A stretch of 64,000 nt of DNA. Source: JAVBMV01 sp031552145 (GTDB taxonomy: Bacteria > Myxococcota > Myxococcia > Myxococcales > UBA5297). Below the pieces are notes generated by a model, which saw only the letters and a program-made list of their open reading frames with translations, did no database searches and was not told where the DNA came from. The stretch lies in assembly GCA_031552145.1 (NCBI GenBank), contig JAVBMV010000002.1, positions 1 to 64,000 on the forward strand. Reading direction: 5' to 3'. The position numbers and the translations under genes were made by a program. Shown here one piece after another: positions 45,782-55,186 of the stretch (position 1 is its first letter; every line of letters starts with the position of its first letter).

Positions 45782-45854
45782 GCGCCGTTAGCTCAGTCGG
45801 TAGAGCACCGGCCTTTTAAGCCGAGGGCCGCCGGTTCGATTCCGGCACGGCGCA
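45782..45854 (+). tRNA. tRNA-Lys(UUU)
   Basis: A full cloverleaf can be drawn: acceptor stem GCGCCGT/ACGGCGC, D arm with AGTCGGTA, anticodon loop CTTTTAA giving anticodon TTT (Lys), and T arm GCCGG-TTCGATT-CCGGC. The anticodon stem has one imperfect outer pair. The CCA end is not encoded (ACA follows the stem). A tRNA-Glu gene follows 21 bases later. Confidence 0.95.
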
Positions 45855-45875
45855 CAGTCGACGTGCCATCTATAC

Positions 45876-45948
45876 GTCCCCATCGTCCAGAGGCCCAGGA
45901 CGCTGGCCTTTCAAGCCGGTAACAGGGGTTCGAATCCCCTTGGGGACA
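45876..45948 (+). tRNA. tRNA-Glu(UUC)
   Basis: The cloverleaf is complete: acceptor GTCCCCA/TGGGGAC, D arm GTCCAGAGGCCCAGGAC, anticodon arm CTGGC-CTTTCAA-GCCGG with anticodon TTC (Glu), and T arm AGGGG-TTCGAAT-CCCCT. No CCA is encoded. It shares a transcript with tRNA-Lys and is followed by a strong terminator. Confidence 0.95.
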
Positions 45949-45958
45949 AGGCATAAAC

Positions 45959-46001
45959 AGAGCGGGCTCCGAGGCGACAACCTCGGAGCCCGCTCTGTTT
46001 T
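45959..46001 (+). terminator. strong terminator after the tRNA genes
   Basis: A perfect 16-bp stem (AGAGCGGGCTCCGAGG at 45959-45974 with its complement at 45981-45996) and six-base loop are followed by GTTTT. It may also stop transcription coming from the giant gene on the minus strand. Confidence 0.9.
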
Positions 46002-46030
46002 CATCGCTGTTGCCTAGAGGCGCCGCGCGC

Positions 46031-49000
46031 TCAGTCGGCGCGTTCGAGCACCACCATCTGGACGCGGCGGTTCTTGGCCCTGCCCTCGTCGGTGTCGTTG
46101 GTCGCGATGGGGCGCTCCTGGCCATAGCCCTCCGAGGTGAGGCGCGAGTCCTCGACGCCCTTCGCCACCAGGTACTTGCGCACCGAGGCGGCGCGCCGCT
46201 TCGAGAGCGAGAGGTTCTTGGAAGGGACGCCCTTGTTGTCCGTGTGTCCCTCGATCCGAATCTTGGTGAGCTGCGGCGCGCCGATGATCACCTTCGCCAC
46301 CTCGTCCAGCAGCGAGAAGCTGTCGGACATGATCTTGTCGGAGCCCGTCTGGAAATGGACCGACTCGGTGATGTCGATCCGGTCCGCCTTGATCTGGACG
46401 CGCGGGGGTTCGGTCACGGTGATGTCGACCCAGGCCTTGCCCATCCGGCCATCCTTCACGCTGGCGACGTAGAGCAGGCGATCCTTGCCCGCCTGACCGA
46501 CGTTGGCGTTGTACTTGAGGCGGCCATTGGAGAGGCGCTCTGCGTTGCCCAGCTTTCCGGCGGAGACATCGGAGAGCGAGAGGTCGGCGCGCTCCGCGCC
46601 ACGATCGTTCGCGAGGACGTCGAGCTCAACCGACTGGCCCGCCTGGACAGTGGCCGAGTCATCCGTCGGCTCGAAGGGAGGCGGCGGGGGCGGGGGCTCG
46701 GGGCAGACGACGGGCTCGGGGGCGGGTGTCGCCTTCTCCTCGGGCGTTCTGTATTGCAGCCCCAGGAGCACGCGCCACGCGGGAGAGCCGTAGCCGTTGT
46801 TGAGGCCGGTGCCAGCGCCCCCGGTGACGGCGAGCCCCGTGTCGGCCAGCCACCAGCGCAGAGCGCCCAAGAGCTCCATCGGGCGCTTCTGTTCGCCGCC
46901 CTTCTCGAAGCCATACTCCCCGTAGACATTCGCGAGGAGGTCCAACTTCTCCGTGGCGAGGGTGAAGGGGAGCTCACCGGCCAGCGAGACGAAGAGGGCG
47001 TTGCCGACATGGAGATCGACGATCTGCCGCTCGCGCCGCAGAAGCGCGCCCAGGTTCGCCGCGACTCGCACGGGGCCGTCATACTCGCCGATGGCGCGCG
47101 GCGAGACGGAGGGGCCGTTCTGCCCGAGATAGGGCGCCTCGGCGGTAGGGATGGAGATGGGGGCGGCGAGCGCGAAGTGGAAGTCGGAGACCGAGAGGAC
47201 GCGCAGCTTGGGGGTTACGCGAATGGCCGAGAGCGCGACCGAGGAGACCTCCTGGTCGAGCGATGAGGCGAACCCGCCGGAGCCATCGGAGGAGAGCGTC
47301 AAGTTGAGCGGCACCATCACCGAGAGCTCGAATCTATCGCTCAGGCCGATGGTGCCACCCAGATCGAGCGTCGTCTGGCCGGTGACCAGCTCCAGCGCGT
47401 CGCCGCCCCCCGCCGGGACGAGGCGCAGCGGCCTGTCGGCGTAGTTGAGGTAGGCGGTGAGCCCCCAGCGCAGGTGGCCGGGGGTGAGAGCGGAGGAGGT
47501 GTTCAGGATGTCGTGCATTCCGCCCAGCGGCTGGAAGCGTTGCAGCTCCAGGTCGGTCTGGGCGGGCACCTGCGCCGCCGCGGGAGCGGCGAAGAGCAGC
47601 GGCACGGCGGCGGCGGAGGCCATCGCCGCCGCGCCGACCGCGCGGCGCCCGGCCTTGCCGAGGCCACGTCTGCTCAGGCCGAAGAGCGCGACGATGAGAA
47701 GGCCGAAGGCGAAGAGCGGGCTCTGCGCGCTTCCACCGGCCGCGTCACAGCCGCTGCCGCGGACGAGCGTCTCGTCGACGCGCTTCGCCGTCTCTTCCTT
47801 GCTGAGGCACTCGCCCTGGACGCAGTAGTTGCCCGCGGCGCAGTCGGCGTCGCTCGCGCAGTCGGTGGCGCAGAGGACACCGTCGCACCGGTAGGTGGCG
47901 CAGTCATTGCGCTCCGCCACCATGCAGTGGCCCGTGTTGTCGCAGGAGGCGGCCTCGATGGCCGTGCTCTCCTCGCAGGCGGCCTCGCTGCACTGGGTCT
48001 CGGCGCCGGGGTAGGCGCAGCGATCGCCATCGGTGCCGTCGCAAGTGCCGCCGCAGACGGGCGTACCGGCGGCGCAGGGTGGGCGGTTTCCGCGCGGCGC
48101 GCCCTCGACCGGCGTGCAGAGGCCCAGCCTGCCCGGCACGTTGCATGCCTCGCACTGGCCGTGGCAGTCGGAGTCGCAGCAGAGGCCATCGATGCAGTAG
48201 CCGCTTAGGCACTCCACGTCGCCGCCACAGCTCCCGGCCACCTTCTCGCGCGGGATGCAGCGCTTCTCGGGCGAGCACCAGTGTGAGGCGATGCAGTCGC
48301 TCGACGAGGCGCACTCATCCTTGCAGGCGTCGCCGCCGCAGATGTAGGGCACGCAAGAGCTGCGGACGATCGCCGGGCAGTGGCCGGCGCCGTCGCAGGA
48401 GGCCTCTTCGGTCTGCGCTAGATCGGAGCAGCTCGCCTCGCGGCAGACGGTCTCGTCGCCCGGATAGGCGCAGGCTGCGGAGTTGGTGCCGTCGCAAAGG
48501 CCGCCGCAGAGGCTGCCGTCGGAGCCGCAGGCGGCGCGCTTGCCATGGGGTGCTCCCGCGACCGGCGCGCAGCGCCCGAGGCTGCCCGCGAGATCGCACG
48601 CCTCGCACTGGCCCGTGCAGGAGGTGTCGCAGCACAGACCGTCGACGCAGTGGTTGCTGCCGCACTGGGAGTCGACGAGGCACTGCTCGCCCAGGCCGTT
48701 GTGAGGCACGCAGCTCCCCTGCGGCGTGCACCAGAAGCCGCTATGGCACTCGCTGGTGTTGGAGCAGCGGCTCCGGCAGGCGTCGCCATCGCAGGTGTAG
48801 GGGCTGCAGTTCTCGTGGGTGGGCACGGGGCAGGCACCGGCGCCGTTGCATCCCGCTACCTTCGTCGCGACGCCGTCGGTACAGGTCGCGCCACGGCAGG
48901 TGAGCAGAGCGTCGGGATAGGCGCAGGTGGCGGTGGTGTTGCCGTCGCAGTAGCCGCCACAGACGCTGCCGTCGGTGGCGCACGCGGCGCGCTTGCCGCG

Positions 49001-52000
49001 CGGCGCGCTCTTGGCGGGCACCGGCGAGCAGAGGCCTTCGCTCCCCGCGACGTTGCAGGCCTCGCACTGGCCCGTGCAGGCGCTGTTGCAGCAGAGGCCG
49101 TCGACGCAGTTGCCGCTGGCGCATTGGCTGTCGGCGGTGCACTGGTTGTTTCCATTCGGCTTCTTGGGCACGCACGTGTTGGTGGGATCGCACCAGTGGC
49201 CCGAGATGCAGTCGTCGTTGGTGGCGCAGCTGCTCTTGCAGGCGTCGCTGTCGCAGAGGTAGGGCGAGCAATCGTGCTTCACTGGCGCGGGGCAGTGGCC
49301 GTTGCCGTCGCACGAGGCGCCATCGGTGGCCTCCTTGCCGACGCAGCTCGCGTCGCGGCAGCTGCTGGTCGAGTAGGTGCAGCTGGTCCGCTGGGTCCCA
49401 TCGCAGGTGCCGCCGCAGACGCTGCCGTCCGAGTTGCAGAGCGCGCGTGCGCCGTGCGGGTCGCCCGAGATGACAGAGCAGGTGCCCTCTTTGCCGGCCA
49501 CGTCGCATGCTTCGCACTGGCCGGTGCAGGCGCCGTCGCAGCAGTAGCCGTCGACACAGGCGCCGCTCTTGCACTCGGTGTCGCTGACGCAGCTCTCCTT
49601 GTTCTTGCTCTCCTTCGTGGCCTCGCACTTCTTCGAGACGGGGTTGCACCAGGAGCCATTGGCGCAGTCGCTGTTCGAGGCGCAGGAGGAGAGACACTCG
49701 GTCGGAGCGCAGACGTACCGGTCGCACGAGGTGGCTACCCCCGGCGGGCAGTTGCCAGCGCCGTCGCAGTTGGCGCCGGGCGTCGCGTAGCCGCCCGTGC
49801 AGCTGTCGTCGCGGCAGCTGTCGGTCGGGTAGGCGCAGACCGCTGGGTTGGTGCCGTCGCAGGCGCCGCCGCAGCGGCTGCCGTCGGTGTCGCACTGCTC
49901 GCGATTGCCGCGGGGCGCGCCGCCGTTCGGCACCGCCACGCATTGGCCTTCCTTGCCGACGACGTCGCACGCCTCGCATTGGCCCTCGCAGGCGCGCTCG
50001 CAGCAGAGGCCGTCGACGCATTCGCCGCTCTTGCACTGGAAGTCCTGCGCGCAGGGCTGGCCGTCGATCATCTCGGGCAGGCAGAGCCCCGCGGAGCACC
50101 AGAAGCCCTTGGAGCAGTCATCGTTGGAGTCGCAATCGCCACCGCAGCGGTCGCCGTCGCACTCGTACTTGCCACATGGAGTATTGACGACAGGTGGACA
50201 GGCACCCTTGCCGTCGCAGAGGGCGGCGGCGATCGCCACGCCGTTGGCACAAGAGGCGTCGCGGCACTGGGTCTCGGTGGCGGGGTAGTGGCACTTGTTG
50301 CGCTGAGTGCCGTCGCAGAACCCGCCGCAGAGCAGGTCGTGGGCGGCGCACGCGACGCGCTCTCCGTGGGGGGCGCCGGTGATGGCGAGGCACTCGCCGA
50401 GGTGCCCTGAAGTATCGCACGCCTCGCACTGGCCGCCGCAGGCGCGCTCACAGCAGACACCGTCGGTGCAGTGGCCGCTCCAGCACTGGTTGTCAGCGGT
50501 GCAGGAGGCGCCATTGGGATCGCCGGGGATGCAGAGGCCCGCGGCGCACCAGAAGCCGTTCTGGCAGTCGTAGTCGGAGAGGCAGCCATTGGCGCAGCGA
50601 TCGCCGTCGCAGCCGCTGGGGCACTGCACCTGGCGCGGCGCGGCGCAGCTCCCCTCGCCGGAGCAGCGGGCGAGGACCGTGGCCGTGCCGTTGGCGCAGC
50701 TCTCGGGCTGGCAGATCACCGCCTCGGAGGGATAGGAGCACTTGCCGCCCTCGACGCCGTTGCAGGTGCCGCCGCAGAGCGAGCCGTCGTCGGCGCACTG
50801 CTTGTGCCAGGGGCGGGGGTCGCCGGAGATGGGCGTGCAGGTGCCCACGCTCCCGGCCAAGTCGCACGCCTCGCACTGCCCGTCGCAGGCGACGTTGCAG
50901 CAGACGCCATAGGCACAGCTGCCGCTCGCGCACTGTGCGTCGCGATCGCAGCTCTCTCCGTTCTGCTCGTCATCCGTGCAGAGCCCCGCCTCGCACCACA
51001 GGGTCGAGGGGCAGTCGCTATCGAAGGTGCATGAGGCCGGCGAACCGCCCGCGGTCGGGGCACAGCCCACACCCAGGGCATCGCATCCCTCGGGGCAGGT
51101 GACCGTGGCGAGGGCGGGGCAGCTGCCGCTCCCGACGCAGGAGACCGCCACCGTGGCGACGCTGGCGGTACAGGAGGGTATGCGGCAACTCGTCTCGGCC
51201 ATGGGGTAGGTGCAGAGCTCGCCCTCGACGCCGTCGCAGGTGCCGCCGCAGGCGGTGCCATCGGAGGCGCAGGGTGGGCGTGAGGCGTGCGGAGCGCCGG
51301 CGGGGACCGGGCCGCAGGTGCCCTCGGCGCCGGCCCTGTCACAGGCCTCGCACTGGCCGTCGCAGGCGCGGTCGCAGCAGAAGCCCTCCGCGCAGATCCC
51401 CGTCAGGCAGTCGCCGTCGGCGGAACAGAGCGTCCCCTGGCCCGACTTGAACTGCGCGATGATGAAGTGGTTCCCCGCGATGCTCTCGAGCCGATAGGTG
51501 TAGCTGGCGCCATCCGGAGTGAGCGTCGAGCGGACCTCCGCGCCATTGTCGATGAACGAGGCGAGCGCGGCGCCGGGCTTCGGGGTGATGGTGCAGAGCA
51601 GGGCTCGCCCCTCCTCGACCTGAGGCGGGCAGGAGATGGTGCCCTCGCCGAAGGCCTGCGTGGCGATGGTGTAGTTCTTCGCCAGCTGCTTGAAGAGGAC
51701 ATAGACCCGCACGTCCTCGGTCATCGATTGGAACTCATAAGAGCCGCTCATGGCGTTGGCGTCCTGCTTCCAATCGAGCGCCACCTGCGCGGCGCCGCCG
51801 ATGGAGGCCGTGACGGAGAAGACGTAATAGCCGCTCTTTGGCGAGAAGGTGACGAGCGCTTTGTTCCCGTAGGGGTAGGTCTGGAGCGAGGTGGGCGTAG
51901 CGCTGCCGCGCTCCGAGTCGAAGTCGACGGAGAGTGTGCGCGAGTCCTGCAGGAAGACGGGCGTCACGACGTGGTCGGCGCCGATTTCGGCGAGGATCAG

Positions 52001-55000
52001 ATCGTACTGGGTGGTGCGGTCGGGCAGCGGATAGGTGATCCCGTCGAGCACATAGCCCGCCAGTCGGTAGCCGGGGTCGGCCTCCATCGTGAGAGTGATG
52101 CTCCCTCCGGCAGCGACGACGCTCTCGCCCGACGGCGAGATGGTGCCGCCCGCCGCCTGATTCACAGCGATGGCATAGGTGTCGGCGACGAAGTGGACGA
52201 TGACGGCGTGCTCGGCGACCACGTTCCTGAGAATCAGGTTGTATTCCATCGTCGAGCCGGGAAGGGCGCGGAAGGTGCCGTCGAGGGTGTAGCCCGCGAT
52301 GCGCGAGCCTGGCTCGGCCATCATGGTGATGGTCTTGTTCTGGTTGTGTGGGACCTTGACCGAGGTGGCGGGGAAGGTGATGCCCCGTGTCGGCTCCGGG
52401 ATGACGATGGTGACCAGGTGGTCGTCATACTCGAAGACGGGCGTGATCGTCGTGTTTTCGAGGATGCCGGTGAGGTCGAAATTGTGGGTGTAATGAGGGC
52501 CATTTGTCAGCTCGACATAGGCGCCGTTGACCCAATAGCCCTTGATTCGGAATTCGGGATCGGCGGTCAGCGTGACGGAAATGGTGTCGGTAACGATGGC
52601 CTTGCCGTCGCCGCCGTCGCCCGTGACGGAGATGGAGCCGCCCGGCTGAGTGACGGCGGTCAGGTCGTATTCGACCGCGGTGAATGTGGCCGCGACAGTC
52701 TGGTTCGAGGTGACGTTGGTGAGGTCAAAGATGTGCGAGTCGGTGGGGGAGCCCAGGCTCTGTGGCACGCCATTAATCGTATAGCCGGTCAGCACATAGC
52801 CGGGGTTGGCCGTCAGGGTGACGGTGGTCGTATCGCGGACGGTGACGGTGGTGGTCCCCGCGGGCGAGATGGTTCCGCCGACGCCTGGAGGTGTGGCCAC
52901 GATGTTGTAGGGGATGGCCTCGAAGGTCGGGCTCACCTCACGATTGACGGAGAGGTTGGTGAGGTTGAGCGTATAGGTGGTGAGGTTGCCCGGAAGCGAC
53001 GTGGGGATGCTGTCCAGGGTGTAGCCGGTGAGCTTGAAGCCGGGGTCGGCGTTGAAGGTGACGGAGAGGCTGCCGCCGATGACCACGGGGAAGGCGCCCG
53101 CGGCGGGGGTGGTAGAGCCGCCGTCGCGCACGGGGTCGTTGACGATGTTTACGAGGACCGGGCCCAGGAACTTCACCTTGACGGTGACGTTCGAGTTGAT
53201 GGTCATCAGGCAGTCGGTCTTGCCGGCGGTGCAGGTCACTGCACCCTCGGTCACCTCGAAGCCAACGAAGGTGTTCGCTCCTCCAGCGGCGGCCGAGAGC
53301 TTGATCTCGGTTCCGTTTGCCACGTCGAGTTCGAGCTGGGTGCAGCCCATGCCGCAGCTCTCATTGCCTGGCATCACCACCGCGAGGTTCGGAGCGGAGG
53401 TGTCGATGCCCGAGGCTTCGTCCTTGATGATGGTCAGCTTGTACAGGGTGTCGACGACCGAGTTGATGTCGACGGCCGAGCTGTTGCCGGGGGAGGGATC
53501 GACGATGGCGGGGTTCGTACCGGTCGGCGGAGCGACGACAAATGTCTCGGTATGGGTCGTGGCGCCGGAGCCGGCTCCCATGGTCGCGGTGAGGGTGAAG
53601 TGGAGCTTTCCTCCCGAGGGGAGAGTGGGGAGTGTAGAGGGGAGCGGGCCGGAGCCCGAGCCCGTCCCGGGGCAGAGATCGGCGGGCTCGGAGGTGCAGG
53701 TCCAAGTGTAGGTCGCAGGTGCGCCTGTTGCCGTGCTGGTCAACGTGGCGCCATTCGCTGCGTCGGGACCATGATTGGTCACGTCGACATGGTAGACGGT
53801 GGTGCCGCCCCAGTTGAGCGAGAGCTTGTCGTCGGTGGCGGTGACCTCGAGGTCGGCGAATTGCTTGCCCGTCGTGACCGTCGTGGTGATGAGAGAGCCG
53901 AGCAGTGCCGACTCCTGGTCGCTCTTGATCGTGTAGTTGCCAGCGTTGATGGTGCCGGTATTGATCGGCTGTACCAGGACCTGGAAGCTGCCGTTTTGCG
54001 CGGGGCTCATGTTGCCGACTACGCAAGTGAGCTTCTTGGTGAGTCCATCTCCGATGGTTCCGACGGAAGGCGGAGTGCAGGTGAGGCCGGGTGCATCGAT
54101 GCCCTGATAAGTGCTGTTGGCTGGAATGAAGAACTCGACGACTACGCCGGTAGCCGGGGTCTCGCCACGGTAGCTGTACTTGACGGTATAGGCGAAAGTG
54201 CTGGTTTTCTCGACTTCCGAAGGGGCGGTCGCGGAGACGAAAAGGCCATCGAGGATGGGGGCGATGTCGTCTACCAGGAGGTGGCCGCGGTGAGAGGTGG
54301 AGCCTTGAGAGCAATGGGCTGCAATGAGCTCCACTTGTACCTGATCGCCGATCCGCAGATCTGCCTCGGGTGGCGAGATATCGAAAGATTTCCAGTCAGT
54401 ATAACGCTTGTCCGAACCTTCGACCTTCCAAGGAACGCCAGTCTGTGTGGAGTAATTGAAGGAATGGAACAGCTGCTTGTTTCCCAGCGAAGTGTTGATG
54501 GCTTCCACCCAGAAATAGGGTTGCTGTTTGTCGTTGTGACTCGTGCCGGAGTCAACGAGGATGGGTGCTACCACCATCCGAATATGGATTCGGCCATCGG
54601 CGGGATCGATGTCGGCCGCCGTGATGGTGAAGGTTTGCTTCAGCCCCGAGGCATTCTGCCCGTGGGTAGTGTCGTTGTTGATGATGGCCGTATAGCGGCC
54701 GGCGCGGGGATAGCGCAGGGTGGAGGCGTTCGAGAGGGTGGTTGGAATATGGTTCGACGCCACGCCGTCCGAGATCGAGACGGCCAAGGTGCCGCCGGAA
54801 CCCAGGTTCAATTGTGCGCGGGTCTGGGGCGGCGAAACAGAGAGTTCATTGTTCACATAGCCAGAGGCGGTCCATCCATTGTAGTTGCCAGCTTCGAACC
54901 CACCGTTGGTGATGACGCGCTGTTCGACGGTCCCGGTCGGGATGGCGGAGGTATTCGCGGAGCCGGTATCCTCGGGCGAGGCGCAGGCGAATGTAAATAA

Positions 55001-55054
55001 CGAAAAGACCGCAATGACGGCCAAGTGGAACGGGAATCGTCGAAGTGTAGGCAT
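46031..55054 (-). CDS. giant Cys-rich surface lipoprotein fused to an OmpA-family barrel
   Basis: This 3,007-residue frame begins with a lipoprotein signal (lipobox FAC, Cys24), then a NGGFE-type carbohydrate-binding-like domain, DUF11-like domains to about residue 535, about eight InlB-like repeats (535-1205) and eight Cys-rich repeats (about 1209-2418). Next comes a MYXO-CTERM-like tail (GCDAAGG, FAFGLLIVALFGLS, RRG) near 2434-2465. The frame continues through a signal-peptide-like stretch starting at internal Met2478 (ending AAPAAAQ), a beta-barrel-like region, a Pro-run, a Big/cadherin-like domain and an OmpA peptidoglycan-binding domain (about 2900-3007; IEGHTDNKG, SKRRAASVRKYL, NRRVQMVV). 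The first Met after AGGAGAAC at 55054 is the start. It should link outer membrane, wall and surface. The internal junction suggests two fused genes. Confidence 0.85.
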   Translation of the reverse strand: MPTLRRFPFHLAVIAVFSLFTFACASPEDTGSANTSAIPTGTVEQRVITNGGFEAGNYNGWTASGYVNNELSVSPPQTRAQLNLGSGGTLAVSISDGVASNHIPTTLSNASTLRYPRAGRYTAIINNDTTHGQNASGLKQTFTITAADIDPADGRIHIRMVVAPILVDSGTSHNDKQQPYFWVEAINTSLGNKQLFHSFNYSTQTGVPWKVEGSDKRYTDWKSFDISPPEADLRIGDQVQVELIAAHCSQGSTSHRGHLLVDDIAPILDGLFVSATAPSEVEKTSTFAYTVKYSYRGETPATGVVVEFFIPANSTYQGIDAPGLTCTPPSVGTIGDGLTKKLTCVVGNMSPAQNGSFQVLVQPINTGTINAGNYTIKSDQESALLGSLITTTVTTGKQFADLEVTATDDKLSLNWGGTTVYHVDVTNHGPDAANGATLTSTATGAPATYTWTCTSEPADLCPGTGSGSGPLPSTLPTLPSGGKLHFTLTATMGAGSGATTHTETFVVAPPTGTNPAIVDPSPGNSSAVDINSVVDTLYKLTIIKDEASGIDTSAPNLAVVMPGNESCGMGCTQLELDVANGTEIKLSAAAGGANTFVGFEVTEGAVTCTAGKTDCLMTINSNVTVKVKFLGPVLVNIVNDPVRDGGSTTPAAGAFPVVIGGSLSVTFNADPGFKLTGYTLDSIPTSLPGNLTTYTLNLTNLSVNREVSPTFEAIPYNIVATPPGVGGTISPAGTTTVTVRDTTTVTLTANPGYVLTGYTINGVPQSLGSPTDSHIFDLTNVTSNQTVAATFTAVEYDLTAVTQPGGSISVTGDGGDGKAIVTDTISVTLTADPEFRIKGYWVNGAYVELTNGPHYTHNFDLTGILENTTITPVFEYDDHLVTIVIPEPTRGITFPATSVKVPHNQNKTITMMAEPGSRIAGYTLDGTFRALPGSTMEYNLILRNVVAEHAVIVHFVADTYAIAVNQAAGGTISPSGESVVAAGGSITLTMEADPGYRLAGYVLDGITYPLPDRTTQYDLILAEIGADHVVTPVFLQDSRTLSVDFDSERGSATPTSLQTYPYGNKALVTFSPKSGYYVFSVTASIGGAAQVALDWKQDANAMSGSYEFQSMTEDVRVYVLFKQLAKNYTIATQAFGEGTISCPPQVEEGRALLCTITPKPGAALASFIDNGAEVRSTLTPDGASYTYRLESIAGNHFIIAQFKSGQGTLCSADGDCLTGICAEGFCCDRACDGQCEACDRAGAEGTCGPVPAGAPHASRPPCASDGTACGGTCDGVEGELCTYPMAETSCRIPSCTASVATVAVSCVGSGSCPALATVTCPEGCDALGVGCAPTAGGSPASCTFDSDCPSTLWCEAGLCTDDEQNGESCDRDAQCASGSCAYGVCCNVACDGQCEACDLAGSVGTCTPISGDPRPWHKQCADDGSLCGGTCNGVEGGKCSYPSEAVICQPESCANGTATVLARCSGEGSCAAPRQVQCPSGCDGDRCANGCLSDYDCQNGFWCAAGLCIPGDPNGASCTADNQCWSGHCTDGVCCERACGGQCEACDTSGHLGECLAITGAPHGERVACAAHDLLCGGFCDGTQRNKCHYPATETQCRDASCANGVAIAAALCDGKGACPPVVNTPCGKYECDGDRCGGDCDSNDDCSKGFWCSAGLCLPEMIDGQPCAQDFQCKSGECVDGLCCERACEGQCEACDVVGKEGQCVAVPNGGAPRGNREQCDTDGSRCGGACDGTNPAVCAYPTDSCRDDSCTGGYATPGANCDGAGNCPPGVATSCDRYVCAPTECLSSCASNSDCANGSWCNPVSKKCEATKESKNKESCVSDTECKSGACVDGYCCDGACTGQCEACDVAGKEGTCSVISGDPHGARALCNSDGSVCGGTCDGTQRTSCTYSTSSCRDASCVGKEATDGASCDGNGHCPAPVKHDCSPYLCDSDACKSSCATNDDCISGHWCDPTNTCVPKKPNGNNQCTADSQCASGNCVDGLCCNSACTGQCEACNVAGSEGLCSPVPAKSAPRGKRAACATDGSVCGGYCDGNTTATCAYPDALLTCRGATCTDGVATKVAGCNGAGACPVPTHENCSPYTCDGDACRSRCSNTSECHSGFWCTPQGSCVPHNGLGEQCLVDSQCGSNHCVDGLCCDTSCTGQCEACDLAGSLGRCAPVAGAPHGKRAACGSDGSLCGGLCDGTNSAACAYPGDETVCREASCSDLAQTEEASCDGAGHCPAIVRSSCVPYICGGDACKDECASSSDCIASHWCSPEKRCIPREKVAGSCGGDVECLSGYCIDGLCCDSDCHGQCEACNVPGRLGLCTPVEGAPRGNRPPCAAGTPVCGGTCDGTDGDRCAYPGAETQCSEAACEESTAIEAASCDNTGHCMVAERNDCATYRCDGVLCATDCASDADCAAGNYCVQGECLSKEETAKRVDETLVRGSGCDAAGGSAQSPLFAFGLLIVALFGLSRRGLGKAGRRAVGAAAMASAAAVPLLFAAPAAAQVPAQTDLELQRFQPLGGMHDILNTSSALTPGHLRWGLTAYLNYADRPLRLVPAGGGDALELVTGQTTLDLGGTIGLSDRFELSVMVPLNLTLSSDGSGGFASSLDQEVSSVALSAIRVTPKLRVLSVSDFHFALAAPISIPTAEAPYLGQNGPSVSPRAIGEYDGPVRVAANLGALLRRERQIVDLHVGNALFVSLAGELPFTLATEKLDLLANVYGEYGFEKGGEQKRPMELLGALRWWLADTGLAVTGGAGTGLNNGYGSPAWRVLLGLQYRTPEEKATPAPEPVVCPEPPPPPPPFEPTDDSATVQAGQSVELDVLANDRGAERADLSLSDVSAGKLGNAERLSNGRLKYNANVGQAGKDRLLYVASVKDGRMGKAWVDITVTEPPRVQIKADRIDITESVHFQTGSDKIMSDSFSLLDEVAKVIIGAPQLTKIRIEGHTDNKGVPSKNLSLSKRRAASVRKYLVAKGVEDSRLTSEGYGQERPIATNDTDEGRAKNRRVQMVVLERAD
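47800..51430 (-). repeat. eight Cys-rich repeats inside the 3,007-residue protein
   Basis: Eight units of about 145 residues each carry a core like VDGLCCDSACTGQCEACD, followed by a CGG-x-CDGT element and a SCxxGxA element. The GQCEAC hexapeptide occurs once per unit, eight times. The DNA repeats make many long antisense frames that are not genes. Such units are common in large myxobacterial surface proteins. Confidence 0.8.
51440..53440 (-). repeat. InlB-like beta-repeats inside the 3,007-residue protein
   Basis: About eight units of 75-90 residues share the pattern G-G-T-I-S-P, a T-L-T-A-x-P-G-Y strand, L-x-G-Y-x-L-D-G, and a final T-V-x-x-x-F strand. This matches divergent InlB B-repeat domains used as rigid stalks in surface proteins. 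Confidence 0.65.
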
Positions 55055-55186
55055 GGGTTCTCCTGCTGAGTACGGCAGCGCGATTACCAGATAGAGGATG
55101 GGTGTCCAAAAGAAAAATTTTTCTTCGGATGCGCGGGGTTCTGTACTCGACAGAGAGTGTGCCACAAGGTGCGCGCGCTCACCACA

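Noticed and set aside
46031..47623. A separate OmpA gene starting at the internal ATG at 47623
   Set aside because: No stop codon separates it from the upstream part and no Shine-Dalgarno is visible, so it is listed within the fused frame; the possibility is kept as a finding.
48545..50410. A 621-codon plus-strand open frame, very rich in Ala, Gly and Val
   Set aside because: It is the shadow of the Cys-rich repeats on the other strand; its regularity comes from those repeats.
47800..51430. Regular repeats that could suggest a CRISPR array
   Set aside because: The repeat unit is over 400 bases, codes for protein in frame, and varies between copies; no short identical repeats with unique spacers are present anywhere in the window.
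51287..55000. A 1,237-codon open frame on the plus strand
   Set aside because: It lies fully opposite the 3,007-residue gene, has no signal, domain or ribosome site, and its Gly/Arg/Val/Asp-rich translation is typical of the antisense frame of GC-rich DNA.
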